Counted from the first letter of the stretch, positions 32,834-44,164 are shown. The stretch: 64,000 nt of DNA from Pollenia angustigena (GCA_930367215.1 OV884056.1:195341310-195405309); one strand, 5' to 3'. Notes: generated from the letters alone by a model not told the origin. Translations and numbers: made by a program.

Positions 32834-34660
32834 TTATTCCAAAGCATTTAAGAATGGTGCAATGGAGCCAATATCTTCACAATCGGGTATGGCTTTGCCC
32901 TTGAATTTCAGACAGGATTCAGCACAGGTTTGACCTTGGAAATAATCGCCGAACATTTTCTTACATTGAGCACAATTATTCAAACAGATTTGTATGAAAT
33001 CAATGCCGGACATGGCGTCTGAAGAAAAGAAAAAGTTTTAATAAAAGTTTTTAAATTATTAATTAAAAATTAAATAAGTAGAAACGAAAACTGAAAATTA
33101 TAATTAGAACACACGCTTTAACATTTTGTTGAACTTTTAATTAATCTTTAAAAAAAAAATCTTTTGAAACTTTAAAATAAATAAATTAAATTTTAAGCTT
33201 AGAAGAATTTAATAAAGTTTAAGTAATTTTTTTAAAGTTTTTTTTTGATTTTCAAACTTTAATCATTTAAGTTTGAAAATAATAAATTTTTTTTTTTAAA
33301 TTTCAGAGATGGGAACTTAAGCTTCAAACAGAATCTAAACAATAACAAAAATAATAAAATTAAAGGTCATGTTAACAGTTAGTTTTAAATATTTGTAAAA
33401 TAATGAATATTTAAGCTTTTTACAGACAAAGTTTTTAATGCTTTTATTAGAAAAAAAGCTTTATTGTCTAAAGAAATCTTTTAGAAAAAAAGCTCAAGTA
33501 AACAGCAGAATAATGCAAAAAATTGTTTTAGCTAGCTTTAAGTTTCTGAAGTTTTAAAAAGCTTTTAACATTAATATATAAACAGCTCGAATACCCTTAA
33601 CACTGTATTAAAGAAAGCTATTTTTTCTAAGAAATACATGTGAAACATCAGAATTTTATAAAAAGGTTTAAAAAATGTATAGCTTCAAGCTTTGTTAAAA
33701 AATGTATTTAATAAAAGCTCTTCGGTATACTATAGTAGTTTCTAAGTTCAATAAGTGAAATTTAAATAAATTTCTTGAGTCTGTTTAAGCAATTAACCAT
33801 TTTTTTTAAGCTCTCCCTGATGATTGTATTCAAGTAAAATAGAAATATTGGAAGTATTTAAATTAATTTAAAAACATTTAAAAATTTATAGCCTTGAGCT
33901 TGAATATGTATTTCTTTGAGATTCTATTTAGAAAAGATCGATTAAAAAAAAAACTTTTGTAATTTTTATGTATTTATTAATAAATAATAAAAATAAGAAA
34001 AGCTTTAAATATGAAAGTAATAAGAGACTTAAAAAAAGCTTGGAATAAAAACTATTTAAGCTGAGTTTGTAAAGAAAGAAAATATTATTTATATTTCATG
34101 TAAAGGCTTAAGTTAGAGCTCAGAAGCAGTGTTTTTAAAGCGGTAAGAAAGCTTTTGATTAAGCTTTAGTAATCAGGTTATTGGTCTAATTCAAAAAAAT
34201 ATTTAAGCTTTTAACATGAACAAGTTTATAAGGGCAAGCTGCGTTAGACTTTTAATAACATAAAGAATGGGTTTAATTTTTTTTAACGTGAGCTTAAAGC
34301 TTTACCTGCTAGTTTAATGGGGAAACGGCTTAAAACACAAACATAATAAAAGATCTTTTAATGTTATATTTAAAAAAAAAATAAAGTTTTTTTGTTTTAC
34401 TATTTTCTACAATATATATCAAAGCTTTAAAGCGTAAACTACAATAAACAAGAGCTTTCAAGTTGTTGGTCGAAAGAGATTTTTTTCTGCAGATTTTATT
34501 CCGCTTGTTTTATTCATATAACTTATAACTCTATTCAAAGAAACTTACCAAAACGTTTGCCGTAATGTCCAATAGAAGGTATGGCCTGACTGACTTCAAT
34601 TAGACAACAGCTTATGACAATGATTGCTACAGCAATGACTACAATTTTTGAGGAGAACAT
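32834..34660 (-). CDS. Eh: Eclosion hormone precursor
   Basis: Two coding exons on the minus strand, 34660-34549 and 33018-32834, are joined with GT/AG in phase and give 98 residues. The first exon encodes Met, a hydrophobic signal peptide (IVVIAVAIIVISCC) and the pre-segment ending IPSIGHYGKRF. The second carries the hormone core with six cysteines in the eclosion hormone pattern: ICLNNCAQCKKM, then GDYFQGQTCAESCLKFKGKA, IPDCEDI and SIAPFLNALE at the C terminus. Length and cysteine spacing match fly Eh (about 97 residues). The peptide is secreted from brain neurosecretory cells and triggers the ecdysis sequence together with ETH and CCAP. The intron is 1.53 kb and unusually rich in AGCT words. 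Nothing is broken. Confidence 0.97.
33315..34460. other. AGCT-enriched tract within the Eh intron
   Basis: I count 26 AGCT tetramers in about 1.15 kb, mostly as AAGCTT(TT) or TTAAGCT, in sequence of roughly 20-25 percent GC where about two would be expected by composition. The spacing is irregular, so it is not a simple tandem array. It could be a decayed repeat or a cluster of protein-binding sites. Confidence 0.6.
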
Positions 34661-35480
34661 TTTTAAGGCTGTGGATGTAGGAATATTTTGTTGATACGTT
34701 AAATTATTTTTTAAAAATTATTTTGATGCACCAACTTTTTCAAATCAAGTCAAATTTAAACACTTCTTTTCTTTTTTTAAAAATTCTTTAATTGTTACAC
34801 TTTTTGTTTAACACACGTTAATGTTTTATAATGTTGCAATGTTTGTTTTAAAATAAAATATTTTATTATTCTACTTGGCCTTAAGTATGAAATTAAGTGG
34901 TAAGAAAAAATAAAAAATAACTGATTCTGTGTAAACAAATTTATTATTTTTTTTACTAGAGCCAACTTTGTAGTAGCACCTCAAAGAAAGCAAATGAGAC
35001 AGAAAGCCTGCTTGAGAAAAAGCACCAAATCAAGTTGTAAGTTTTTTACGCATATGTAACTTTAATTATTGCCGGCTTTGTTTTAATTTTAGCTTTTTTT
35101 TGTTGTTTCTGTTTATTTTACGTTTTAATTATTTTTAACGCAAAATTTTTTTTCTTCATTTGTATTTTACGTAGTAATTTTATATTATGCAAAAATTAAA
35201 AATCTTTAGGTTTATAACACGAAGAGAAATTGTAAAAGAGGTTAAATTTATTAAAAAATTTTTTAAATGTTTAGATTAAAGAAACTTAAAAAAACCTTAG
35301 GCGTACCCATAAACGTATTATAATTAAGTCAGTATCAATATCATGTTTAGTCTATCACAATTATTTTATGGGTAATCACAACCATATTAATTTGTATTCT
35401 AACCATTCATATGGTTAAAATATGCTTCTCAATATATATATGTATTTATATATATATATTATATTATATATTAGATTGTA
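34661..35480 (-). promoter_or_regulatory. Eh upstream region with a TATA-like box
   Basis: On the minus strand TATAAAA occurs at 34830-34824, about 165 bases before the start codon. That would place transcription start near 34795 and give a 5' UTR of about 135 bases. In AT-rich DNA this may be chance. The rest is AT-rich without recognised elements, apart from an AT microsatellite near 35430-35470. Confidence 0.35.
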
Positions 35481-36371
35481 AGGGCCGATGTTGAATGTGA
35501 ACCACACCTAAACGCCAAGTTTTTTTCCGAATTTTATTTGACATTTCTCTATTTCAGACTTACTCAATTTGAACCATGGAGAGATACACAATCCAACAAC
35601 GTGTTAAAGTTATCCAGACTTATTATGAAAATAGGCGTTCAAATCAAAATGCATATCGTGCACATCATCTTCAGTGATGAGGCACATTTTCACCTCAGTG
35701 GATTCGTCAATAAACAGAATTGCCGCATTTGGGCGAATGAGAATCCAAGAGTGATTGTCGAAAAACCAATGCACCCTCAAAGAGTGACTGTTTGGTGCGG
35801 TTTATGGGCTGGCGGCATCATCGGGCCGTATTTTTTCCAAAATGAGGCCGGTCAGGCAGTTACTGTGAATGGTGTTCGCTATCGTGAGATGATAACGAAC
35901 TTTTTATGGCCCGAATTGGAAGATATGGATGTCGATATGTGGTTTCAGCAGGACGGTGCCACTTGCCACACAGCTAACGAAACAATGGCTCTTTTGCGCA
36001 ACAAATTCAATGGCCGTGTTATCTCACGTAATGGCGATGTCAATTGGCCGCCAAGATCATGTGATTTGACACCGTTGGACTTTTTTCTTTGGGGTTATTT
36101 GAAAGAAAAGGTGTACGTCGATAAGCCAGCAACAATTCAAGAGCTAAAGGATGAGATAATTCGGCACATTAACGGCATAGAACCTCCATTATGCCTCAGG
36201 GTCATCGAAAATTTGGACCATCGGATGGAGGTGTGCCGCCGTGGTCGCGGCGCCCATTTGGCCGATATTTTGTTTCATACATAATTGAGTAATACCAATA
36301 TATCATAATAAAATAAAATTACAATAATTTCCTAAATAGTTTGTGTTTTATTCAAAATCAACATCGGCCCT
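35481..36371 (+). mobile_element. IS630/mariner-type element with internal deletion
   Basis: AGGGCCGATGTTGA at the left and TCAACATCGGCCCT at the right are perfect 14-bp inverses (15 bp if the outer A/T is included). TA lies outside the left end and TG outside the right, consistent with a TA target with one mutation. The element encodes a damaged transposase, and two older relics of the same protein family lie at 3481-3860 and 9190-9375. Confidence 0.85.
35574..36284 (+). pseudogene. Transposase (DDxD, HTH N-terminus), internally deleted
   Basis: The natural start is probably ATG at 35574: MERYTIQQRVKVIQTYYENR is the beginning of the N-terminal HTH, but after 33 codons the frame ends in TGA at the deletion junction (about 35655). 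In another frame the catalytic domain runs on to TAA at 36282: IFSDEAHF (first Asp), MWFQQDGATCHTA (second Asp), WPPRSCDLTPLDFFLWG (third Asp about 36 residues later), ending GAHLADILFHT. Most of the DNA-binding region is lost, so the copy is non-autonomous although its catalytic residues survive. Confidence 0.85.
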
Positions 36372-36529
36372 TGAAATTTAACCACCATATGTTCCTTTCA
36401 CTCCTCTAGGGAGCATAGGGCCAAAGTAACGAAAGGAAACAATATATATTTCATACTAGTCACATTTGTGAAAAAATTCATAGCTTATGTGTCTATCTAA
36501 ACATAGATTTTTTTATGTTTTAAATTTCA

Positions 36530-36860
36530 CTTTTATCGGGTCTATTATTTTAGAAGGGCAGAAATTGCCCCCTATCTACCCTGCTGGTCCTATTTTTTAG
36601 AATGGTGTAGCTAAAGCTTCCATTTAAATAGGGACCTATCTATGTTTTAAAATTCATCCGATTTGGTTAGATTGTTTCGGAGAGGCAGACATTTCCCCCT
36701 TTCTTTTTAAAAAGTAATTTCCTAATGTGTCCATATGAATAGGGATCTTTCTACGTTCAAAGTTTCAATAAAATCGGCTAGATTGTTTCGGAGAGGAAGA
36801 AATTGCCCCCTACCTTTCCTCGTGGTCCTAGTTTTTAAAAATATATAGCCTTAAACCATC
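36530..36860. repeat. Three degenerate tandem units, about 115-120 bp
   Basis: TATCGGGTCTATTATTTTAG, CATCCGATTTGGTTAGATTG and AAATCGGCTAGATTGTTTCG start three units, each followed by GAGAGG/AGAAGGGCAGAAATTGCCCCC-like sequence. AAATTGCCCCCTA followed by TCCTGNTGGTCCTA appears in the first and third. A repeat body without visible ends. Confidence 0.65.
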
Positions 36861-37559
36861 TTCAGTAAGCTGCCTTTCAAACGAAACCGGTTTGCAGCAC
36901 ATCGTTTAGAGAGTTTTAGAGTCTATAACGGGCATAGGTAGAAACAATGCAAATGCAAAAGGGCGTAACAACACTTTTTATTTTTTTACTGGAGAAGTAA
37001 AAAACTTTACAAAATCTTTAATATCAGGGTGTACTTGGCGTTTGAATTTGTTTAATATAGTCGCAATTTTTGATAACAGGTATCTTAAATTTTTTGTGTA
37101 CATGTTAATGCTGTTTACATCTCTTGAGTACTTAAATTGCTTTTAAGTTGTTTTAAATCATGCTTCTGAAATCTAATTATTCTGGACCACTGTGCGAAGT
37201 TCAGCCACACAAGAATAGTAATTCTTGAACAAAGTCTAGGTATTATTTGTATTAATTATACAAAAATCCGTTTTTGTTTACATCATTAAGAATTATTGAA
37301 TAATCACTTCAGCATGTAATAAAGTATTTTCGGCAAAGCCCGATTAAAGGATACCCTACACCTCAGCAAATCAAAGGAAGAAATTAATGTTATAAGCATG
37401 GGTTACCTATTTGGGGCTCGTGTGTAATTATGGACCCACGAGAACAAAATTATGTTATTTGGCTAAGATTCATATACAAATTCTTTGTACCGAATATTAT
37501 TAAGGGATTTTATTTAGGTGATTCATATACCAATGGTTAGTTTAGAGGCCATATGCTCC
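36861..37559. other. Intergenic, nothing recognised
   Basis: No gene or bounded repeat. An AT-rich palindrome (TATATATCATATATATTTAT) starts near 37584. Confidence 0.3.
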
Positions 37560-38045
37560 ATAAAGGAGCCAAAGGATGCAAAATATATCATATATATTTA
37601 TATATGATATATATATATATGACTTATCAGCACAATATTTTGTCATAACTTAAAGGCTATCGTTAAAGTTATTGCCGGTAAATTGAACATTTATAAGGAT
37701 GTAATAGCACTAAAAGCTATTTTCAGAAGTTGTTTTTGTATGGGAGCTATGGTCAAATAAGGATCAATTCCAATTAAATTTGGTAAGATGATTAAGATTG
37801 CAATAGAATAAGTTTGGACCAAATTTAATCGAATAACAAAGATCATAGTAAGATTTATTAACACAAAGACACTATTCCGGAAAAAAAGCTTTTAAGGGGG
37901 CTTTCTAAAATTATGGACCGATTCTCAGATTATTTCAAAAATTACGACCTGTGCTTTGCATACAAGGTCTGCATGGACAGACAGCAAGGCTACCAGCCGG
38001 ACTTCGTTTAATCGTTAAATCGATTCTAAAGTTATTACAAGCCGA
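37560..38045 (-). repeat. Dispersed repeat, copy 2 (inverted)
   Basis: Read on the minus strand it contains TCGGTCCATAATTTTAGAAA, CCGGAATAGTGTCTTTGTG, ATTAAATTTGGTCCAAACTT and ATAGCTCCCATACAAA in the same order as 30555-31140. The two copies lie on opposite sides of Eh in opposite orientation. Confidence 0.7.
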
Positions 38046-38451
38046 GCGGTAAACTAAAAGTTTTGCCTAGGACCAAGAGTTTAACGTGCTACAAACACCA
38101 GCACAACCACATTGAAATTAATTGCTCCAGAGTCGTAACATTTAAATATTGTATTAACAAAAAAAAAAACAATTTATAAAAAAGCTATTTAAATAAATTA
38201 AAAAAGAATGAAATAAGTTGACAAAAATTATTGATAAATAGCAGCATTTCTTACCAGTTTATAATAGTTCTTTTATTATTAAAAACCTGTTTTAAAAATT
38301 TTCTCACGTTGTACATGCAAATTAAAACGTATTTTTTTAATTAATCTTAAAATAAACATTACAATCAATGTTTTTATTTATACAGTGATGTTATAGAAAC
38401 AACAAAAAAAAAAAATTACAAAAATTATGAATATAAGCCGCCATTAAATAT

Positions 38452-38604
38452 TTAAATTGATTTAAACGCGTGGCAAAATATTATAAATACTCGTACCACA
38501 AAGGCAACAACCCAGCCAGTTGATTTGCCTGAATTGTTGTAGAATTCTTGGCGAGTGCCTTTAAGATTGGCGTCAATCAAAACATCCGTTTCAGCACTAG
38601 TCAT
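38452..38604 (-). CDS. Candidate 50-residue single-pass membrane smORF
   Basis: A minus-strand ATG directly after an in-frame TAA opens 50 codons ending in TAA. The N-terminal half is hydrophilic (MTSAETDVLIDANLKGTRQE). The second half is a hydrophobic segment (TGWVVAFVVRVFIIFCHAF) long enough to span a membrane. Composition is clearly more protein-like than the surrounding AT-rich DNA. It may be a complete small membrane protein or a first exon, since GTACGAGT within the hydrophobic part could be a weak donor. I do not recognise the family. Confidence 0.4.
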   Translation of the reverse strand: MTSAETDVLIDANLKGTRQEFYNNSGKSTGWVVAFVVRVFIIFCHAFKSI

Positions 38605-39029
38605 TTATTGGAATTTATTCTATAAATTCTTGCAAACAAAAAGAAATTGTTTACGATTTGTTCTTTTGCAGTCATATTTTATTGTATTTAATGACGTTTT
38701 GTTGGCGTTCTCTTGGACCACATTTCCTGATGTCTGAAATGTTGTAAGTACTTTGTTTTTTTCTTATTTTGTTTAAAAATGGGGATTTTTTTGGAAATGT
38801 TTATAATAAATTATTTTAATTACTAAAAATATTTTTTACAAATCCGGATAGTTTGGTAGTATTTATTGAAAAAAAAAACTTTTATATGAAATGTACACTG
38901 AATAAATTAATCAACTTTAAGCTTTTATGTTGTATTTAAAGATAAATTAGATCTAAGTTGCTTGTTGAAGCAAAACTTTTTTTAAAAGCTTTATGTCATA
39001 GAATTGATATTTTTTTTTTTTTTTGTTAT
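38605..39029. other. Spacer; possible 5' region of the smORF
   Basis: No other feature. A GTAAGT word on the plus strand at about 38744 follows an open stretch, but nothing connects to it. Confidence 0.3.
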
Positions 39030-40260
39030 AGAAATTTTTTATCTCGGACAGTCATAATCGAGTACTTTCTCGATTCGAAAGCAATTTAATATCTAATTAT
39101 TTCAGTTAATACTGAACGAATCGGAATTATTTTCTCAGTTTTGTAAAGCATTAATTTAAGTTTCACAATACTAAAAAAATAATTTCAATTCGTTTTGTAT
39201 CGACCGAAAGAAAGAACTAGAAATAAAATTGATTTTGAATCGAGAAAATACACGATCAAGACCCAGACCTTAGGTCTAGTGTGCTCTTACGAGTTGCCAA
39301 TTTTAGAAATGAGAGAGAGAGTGAGAGCTAAAGTGTCCGGCGACCAATGCTTAGCTTCATTCTTCTCTGATCAGGGCAATTGTCACGGAGCTTCGCATAA
39401 ATAATTGACCAAACTAGCCGATTTACAACATTAACTCTTTTATTGTCTTTTCTGATCACTTGAGTGAAATCGCTATACTCAGTAGCGTATCAAGAACTCC
39501 ACGGATGGGTAAACGTTAATATATTATCATTTGGCGTTAGAACTACCACAAAATTAATTTTTACAGATGCAACTCAGATGACAGATGACTTTTGCTATCA
39601 GCCACACCTTAACAAAAGAGAAAAGCGGATCGTTTTTTCCGCGTAGCTTTTACGTTGACATGCCATACCTGAACAGAAGCGTCAACGTTGTGTCACGAAA
39701 AGTAGTGTTAACTTTTAATAAATCCCACATAACAGATATTAAAAATGAAGATAAAACTGCGGCAAAGTTCGCTATTAAAAGCGCTGTCAAAATCGGATTT
39801 CCAATTGCAATGCGTTGCCGCTGCACTGTTTTAGTATGCTTCATAGAAATTCTATGGGCATGCTAATTTTTGATAACTAGAAAAAGCTTTCCGCTCTTGT
39901 TAATTTATAGCTGTAAGGCTTTGTGTAGAGGTACCATTAAAAGTAGTTTTTTTAGGTTTGATTTTATTCTACCTTTTCGTCTCTATGTCAATATCATGGC
40001 AAAATTATATCACTTGACAGCTAAGAGAGATCGACTTGGACAGCTCAGACTGTTTGCTTTGGTTTCACAATATTTTGTTTGCAAATGTATGACATTTCGA
40101 GCCGTAAGGACTAACAATGCAATGTTAAAAACCGCCATCGTGTATATTAGTTCGCCTTGGCAAATATAAAAATAATGCGAGATAGAGAGGGAGAGCGAAC
40201 GAGAATCTGTTGTCAAACATTCTGTAATAATAAATGTTTACAAATAGAACGTGGGAATTA
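39030..40260. other. Unassigned block of higher GC with LTR-like features
   Basis: Composition rises relative to the flanks. GAGAGAGAGAGTGAGAGC (about 39310) and a second GAGA tract (about 40185) occur, with AATATAAAAATA near 40163 and AATAAATG near 40230. These resemble the promoter and polyadenylation parts of a solo LTR, but no TG...CA ends or TSD could be fixed, and the length is large for an LTR. Overlapping short frames on both strands match no family. Confidence 0.3.
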
Positions 40261-40427
40261 TTTCATTTTCATAAATTTGTTAATTAAATGCTTCTTTATT
40301 TTTTAAAAATTTCACTTCTTTATTTTGTAAAGCCAAGTAGTACCGAAAATTTGTTTTTTTTTCTTTGTTCTTCTCTTTTTCTAGTTCTTTATCTTTTTCT
40401 TTATTTAACATAAGTATTGGATACGCA

Positions 40428-40914
40428 TCTATATATATAAAAATGAAAAATGTTTGTATGTTTGTTTGTTTGTTGGCTTATAGACTCTTAAACTACTAAA
40501 GCGATTTTCCTGAAATTTTTACATTAAATAAAATAGGCTACTTATTTGTTGATAGGGGCAGGGGAATTGGTACCCCCCATAGGATGCCAATATTAAATAT
40601 CGCATATCTTAAGAGCCGCTGCACGCATTTTGTTGAACTTTTGGTAGTAGGATCTTCTGAGCCCCAAAATTGAAATAAAATAGCAGCGGGATAAATGGAT
40701 CCCCCCATAGGACGCCAATGTTTAATATCGCATATCTTAAGAACTGTTATTGTGAGAATGTTCAAACTTTGTCGAAGTTGTATACCATAAACACTTTTGA
40801 AAATAAAAATAAAGCGGGTAGGTGCAGGGGGGAAATACCTCCCATAGGATGCATATATTAAATGCCTCTCAACTGAAGAAGTGCAGTGCAGCGAAGCGCA
40901 CCGGGTTAAGCTAG
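40428..40914 (+). mobile_element. Non-autonomous Helitron, copy 1
   Basis: Begins TCTATATATATAAAAATG, followed by a GTTTGTTTGT tract, and ends CTAG. A short hairpin (GTGCAGCGAAGCGCAC) lies just before the 3' terminus. It sits between A and T with no TSD. These are the standard structural marks of Helitrons. The body contains one unit of the 400-bp module that is triplicated in the minus-strand copy. Confidence 0.8.
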
Positions 40915-41761
40915 TTGTTTACAAATCCGTTCTCTGCAATTGCTGGTGTAAAGTATTTAACTTAAAATTTAGCTGTATAAATTTAATTCCCTTAAAACAC
41001 TGTTTTCAAACAACCACTCGAGCTACAATGATCAATTGAACTCTAAACGTTTAAGTTTTTTTTTATCCAAAAACAGAAAAAACTTTTCCTATTATTTTAA
41101 CAATTAAAAAGCCATTATTTATTATTATTCAGTTTTAATTGTGTGTTATAAAAAAACGTGTAGGTGTCATTTATTTGTTAACAACTGTCAATTTATAATA
41201 AACCAAAAATTAAAAAAACATTTGCAACTTTATTTAAACTGTCTAATTTGACTTGATTTTTTTGCACACTTTATATTTTTTTTTTTAAATATTTTTAACA
41301 ATATTTTTTTATGACTTAATTACTCTACGCTTTAAAACTCACTTGATATTTTTGATAGACTTTTATAAAAGTTTGTTAAAATTCGTTGGTTGTTTATTGG
41401 CTTAAACAACTGGTGTTTGTTAAGACCGTGTATTTGAAACTGATGTGTTTTATTTTATCACTCATGGGTTTTTATAGTAAAATTCCATCTTGGGATTTTG
41501 CTTTGAGTAATTTTTTTTTTTGCACTTAGAATCAAAATCGGAAGCTGTTTCCAAAAGTGTTGATGGCTTAAGTAACATTTTAAGTTAATTATTTGCATAA
41601 TTGAATTTTTATTTATTTATTTACTTCCGATTTGTCTTTTACTACTTTAATTGAAAATTTTGTAAATTGACATTCTTCATGGGGGTGTATTGCTTTATTA
41701 AGGGTAACAATTGTTAAGGAATCTTTGTGCGTAAATTTTTACTAAATTAAAGAGAAATTTT
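40915..41761. other. AT-rich spacer, nothing recognised
   Basis: No reading frame or bounded repeat. Confidence 0.3.
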
Positions 41762-42895
41762 GGGCCCGTGCAATAAAGCCATAGAAAATTCAGCCATATG
41801 GCTTTATTACCACCATCCAAGTGCAATAACACCATAATCGCTTAGTAACCAAAGTGGAAATAACGCCATAACAGTGTTATTGTTGTAGTTACAAATTGCC
41901 AAAAGAATGAGTTGTCATTGTGGTGGGGAGCGTGTTTGGCGGGGGATCGCGGATCGCGCGCGCGGCGGTCCCGCCACAACATGTTTACAAACTCCAAAGC
42001 ACAGCCAGCCTTCGGCCGGGCGCAAGGTTTTTCTCCTCTATGGTATAACAAAGACCGGCTTCGCTAACTAAAGCTTCTCTGCATAGTTGGCCTTCGTTCG
42101 GAAACAAGGCAGATTTTAGAAGCTTTACTTAGCGAAACCGGTATTTGTTATACCAAAGAGGAGAAAATCCTTGCGTCCAAAAGTGACTTCGTTATATTTT
42201 TGTATATATTAAAAATATAATACCCAGAGAAAAAACAACAAAACAATTTTTAAATAAATTAGAATTAGAATTAGTATTGTGGTAATTTTATTGAACTATC
42301 TAATGTTTTTAATCCAAATTTTCAATATTTTTTTAATCAGGCTTAATTAAGTTCATCAAATTTAATTTTCATTAAATTATTTTTATGAAGAAAGGAATTT
42401 TCAACATGAAAATAAATTAAAATTGTTATTGATAATCATTCATTCTTGACTGACCTGAGATTCGAACCCAGGCGGCTGCTTACCCTGACATGTTTCGATC
42501 GACAAACATGAAAAAACAAAAATGTACTTTGGACTTCAAGAAGAATTATTTACAAGAAGTACGAAGAAACAGAGGTAAAGGAAAAACATGTAAAATCAAA
42601 TAATGGATAATCATTCAAAAAAGCAAATTTCGATCTACCAAAGGTTAAAATACAATTTGGTTTAAGGATTGATGTTTGACAGCAGTCGTCGATGGCTGCG
42701 AGTGTAAGACGGCAAATCTCTCTGAGGAGATCGAGTGGTAGCGATATTAAAAGAAAAAATTTAAATGGGAAATAAGGCCATGTATGGCATTATTTTACTC
42801 CTTACATGGAAATAAAGCCATCTGGCCTTATTTCTCAATCCACTGAGAAATGACTTTATTTCCTATGGCTTTATTGCATGACTCCACAAATTTTA
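41762..42895. mobile_element. GG...CC array element, GCCAT type, 1134 bp
   Basis: TGCAATAAAGCCATAG near the left end is inverted at the right (CTATGGCTTTATTGCA), inside termini GGGCCCG and GACTCC. AGAAATTTT (41753-41761) and ACAAATTTT (42896-42904) form a 9-bp duplication with one mismatch. The arms consist of ATAAAGCCAT / ATGGCTTTAT / TAACACCATA words in both orientations. The centre has a CCTTGCG...GCGAAGCCGG core resembling that of the GGCCCC elements. No coding capacity. Confidence 0.75.
42448..42490 (-). repeat. tRNA-like T-arm inside the array element
   Basis: On the minus strand CTGGG TTCGAAT CTCAG forms a perfect 5-bp stem and 7-base T loop with a B-box match. No matching acceptor or anticodon arms lie in the expected upstream positions, so it is a tRNA or SINE remnant, not a tRNA gene. 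Confidence 0.4.
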
Positions 42896-43197
42896 TGAAA
42901 TTTGTTGATTTTTTTTCGCGTAAATATATGAAATAAAGGTCTTGTTGAAATAATACAGGCGGCAGCACTAACGCAACAAATACGACATTGTAAAAAAAAT
43001 TAAAAGTAAGTCTCCGAATACGTCAAAAATTATTTGAAACAAAAATCAAACCGTGCTTTTTTTACTACATTTTGGGTAATATCTTATTTATCTTTAATTA
43101 AAATTCTCAAAAACGTTAATGAAATGCACTAATCACAACACAAAACGCTGACTTTTTGTAAATATAAACAAAACTTTGACATAACATTGCAGCCACA

Positions 43198-44132
43198 GGC
43201 GGTGCGCAAAATGACCCCGGGAAATATGGCCCCAAAAGGAAAATGAAAAACGGCCCCAAAATTTTACATGAGACACATGTTTTTTTGGGGTTATTTTTCA
43301 TTTTTTCGTTAGGGTGTTTTTGCATTTTAAGTGGAATGAAAGATGACCCTAATATCAAGGAATGAAAAATGGCCCCAAATAAAATCACAATTTTTCCTTA
43401 AGGGCTATTTTTCGTCTACTAATAAAAAATGCAAATTTTAAGAAATGAAAAATCACCCCAAACATTTTTACACAAATTTTATAAAATTCTATGTAAAACT
43501 TTCTAGGGATAGTATAAAAACCACGAATTCTTATACCAAAGTAGAGAAAATCCTTGCCGGTTATGCAGAGATGCTTTAGTAAGCGAAGCAGGTGTTTGTT
43601 ACACCATAGAGGAAAAAATCCTTGAGCCCGGCCAAAGGCCGGCTATTAAGAGAAGCTTTACTGAGCGAAGCCAGAGTTCGTTATATCATAGAAAAGAAAA
43701 TCCTTGCGCCCGGCCGAAGGCCGGCTATGTAGTGAAGCTTTAGTGAGCGAAGCCAGTGTTCGTTATATCATAGGGAAAAAATCCTTGCGCATCGCCGAAA
43801 GCCCAACCATGCTATTAATAATTATCCGGATTTTGAAATCGGGATTCTAAATTTCTGATTTTTAGCTTCGGACATATGAACGCCACCGAAAATGTTTAAT
43901 GTAACTTTCTTTGTGTTCTTTTTTGGGGTTCAAATTCATTATAAATTTTGAGGTGATTTTTCATAATGAAGAATAACCCCAAATTTAGGGTCATATTTTA
44001 TTTTTAGGGTTATTTTTCATTTTTTTGGGGTAATTTTTCATTAAAAAAATGGGGCCATATTGCATTATGAAAAATCGCCCCAAATTTGGGGTCAATTTTC
44101 ATTTATTTTTTGGGGCCATATTTCGCAGCGCC
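43198..44132. mobile_element. GG...CC array element, GGCCCC type, copy 1, 935 bp
   Basis: The octamer CAGCCACA is duplicated exactly outside GGCGGTGCG and CGCAGCGCC. Each arm is a chain of about 17-bp units such as GAAATATGGCCCCAAAA, GAAAAACGGCCCCAAAA and GAAAAATGGCCCCAAAT in one orientation on the left and inverted on the right. The core (43530-43800) has four units of TATACCATAGAGGAAAAAAT then CCTTGCGCCCGGCCGAAGG, spaced 68, 82 and 81 bp. No protein-coding frame. TIR start GG and an 8-9-bp TSD are compatible with Merlin or Mutator-like transposition, but this is inference. Confidence 0.88.
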
Positions 44133-44164
44133 CAGCCACACGATCAAGATTTTCTTAATAGTCT

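Noticed and set aside
42448..42490. tRNA gene
   Set aside because: Only the T-arm folds; acceptor, D and anticodon arms are not found at the right distances.
43116..43388. Minus-strand frame with repeated PF/GPxF-like residues
   Set aside because: Translation of the GGCCCC motif array; repetition is nucleotide-level.
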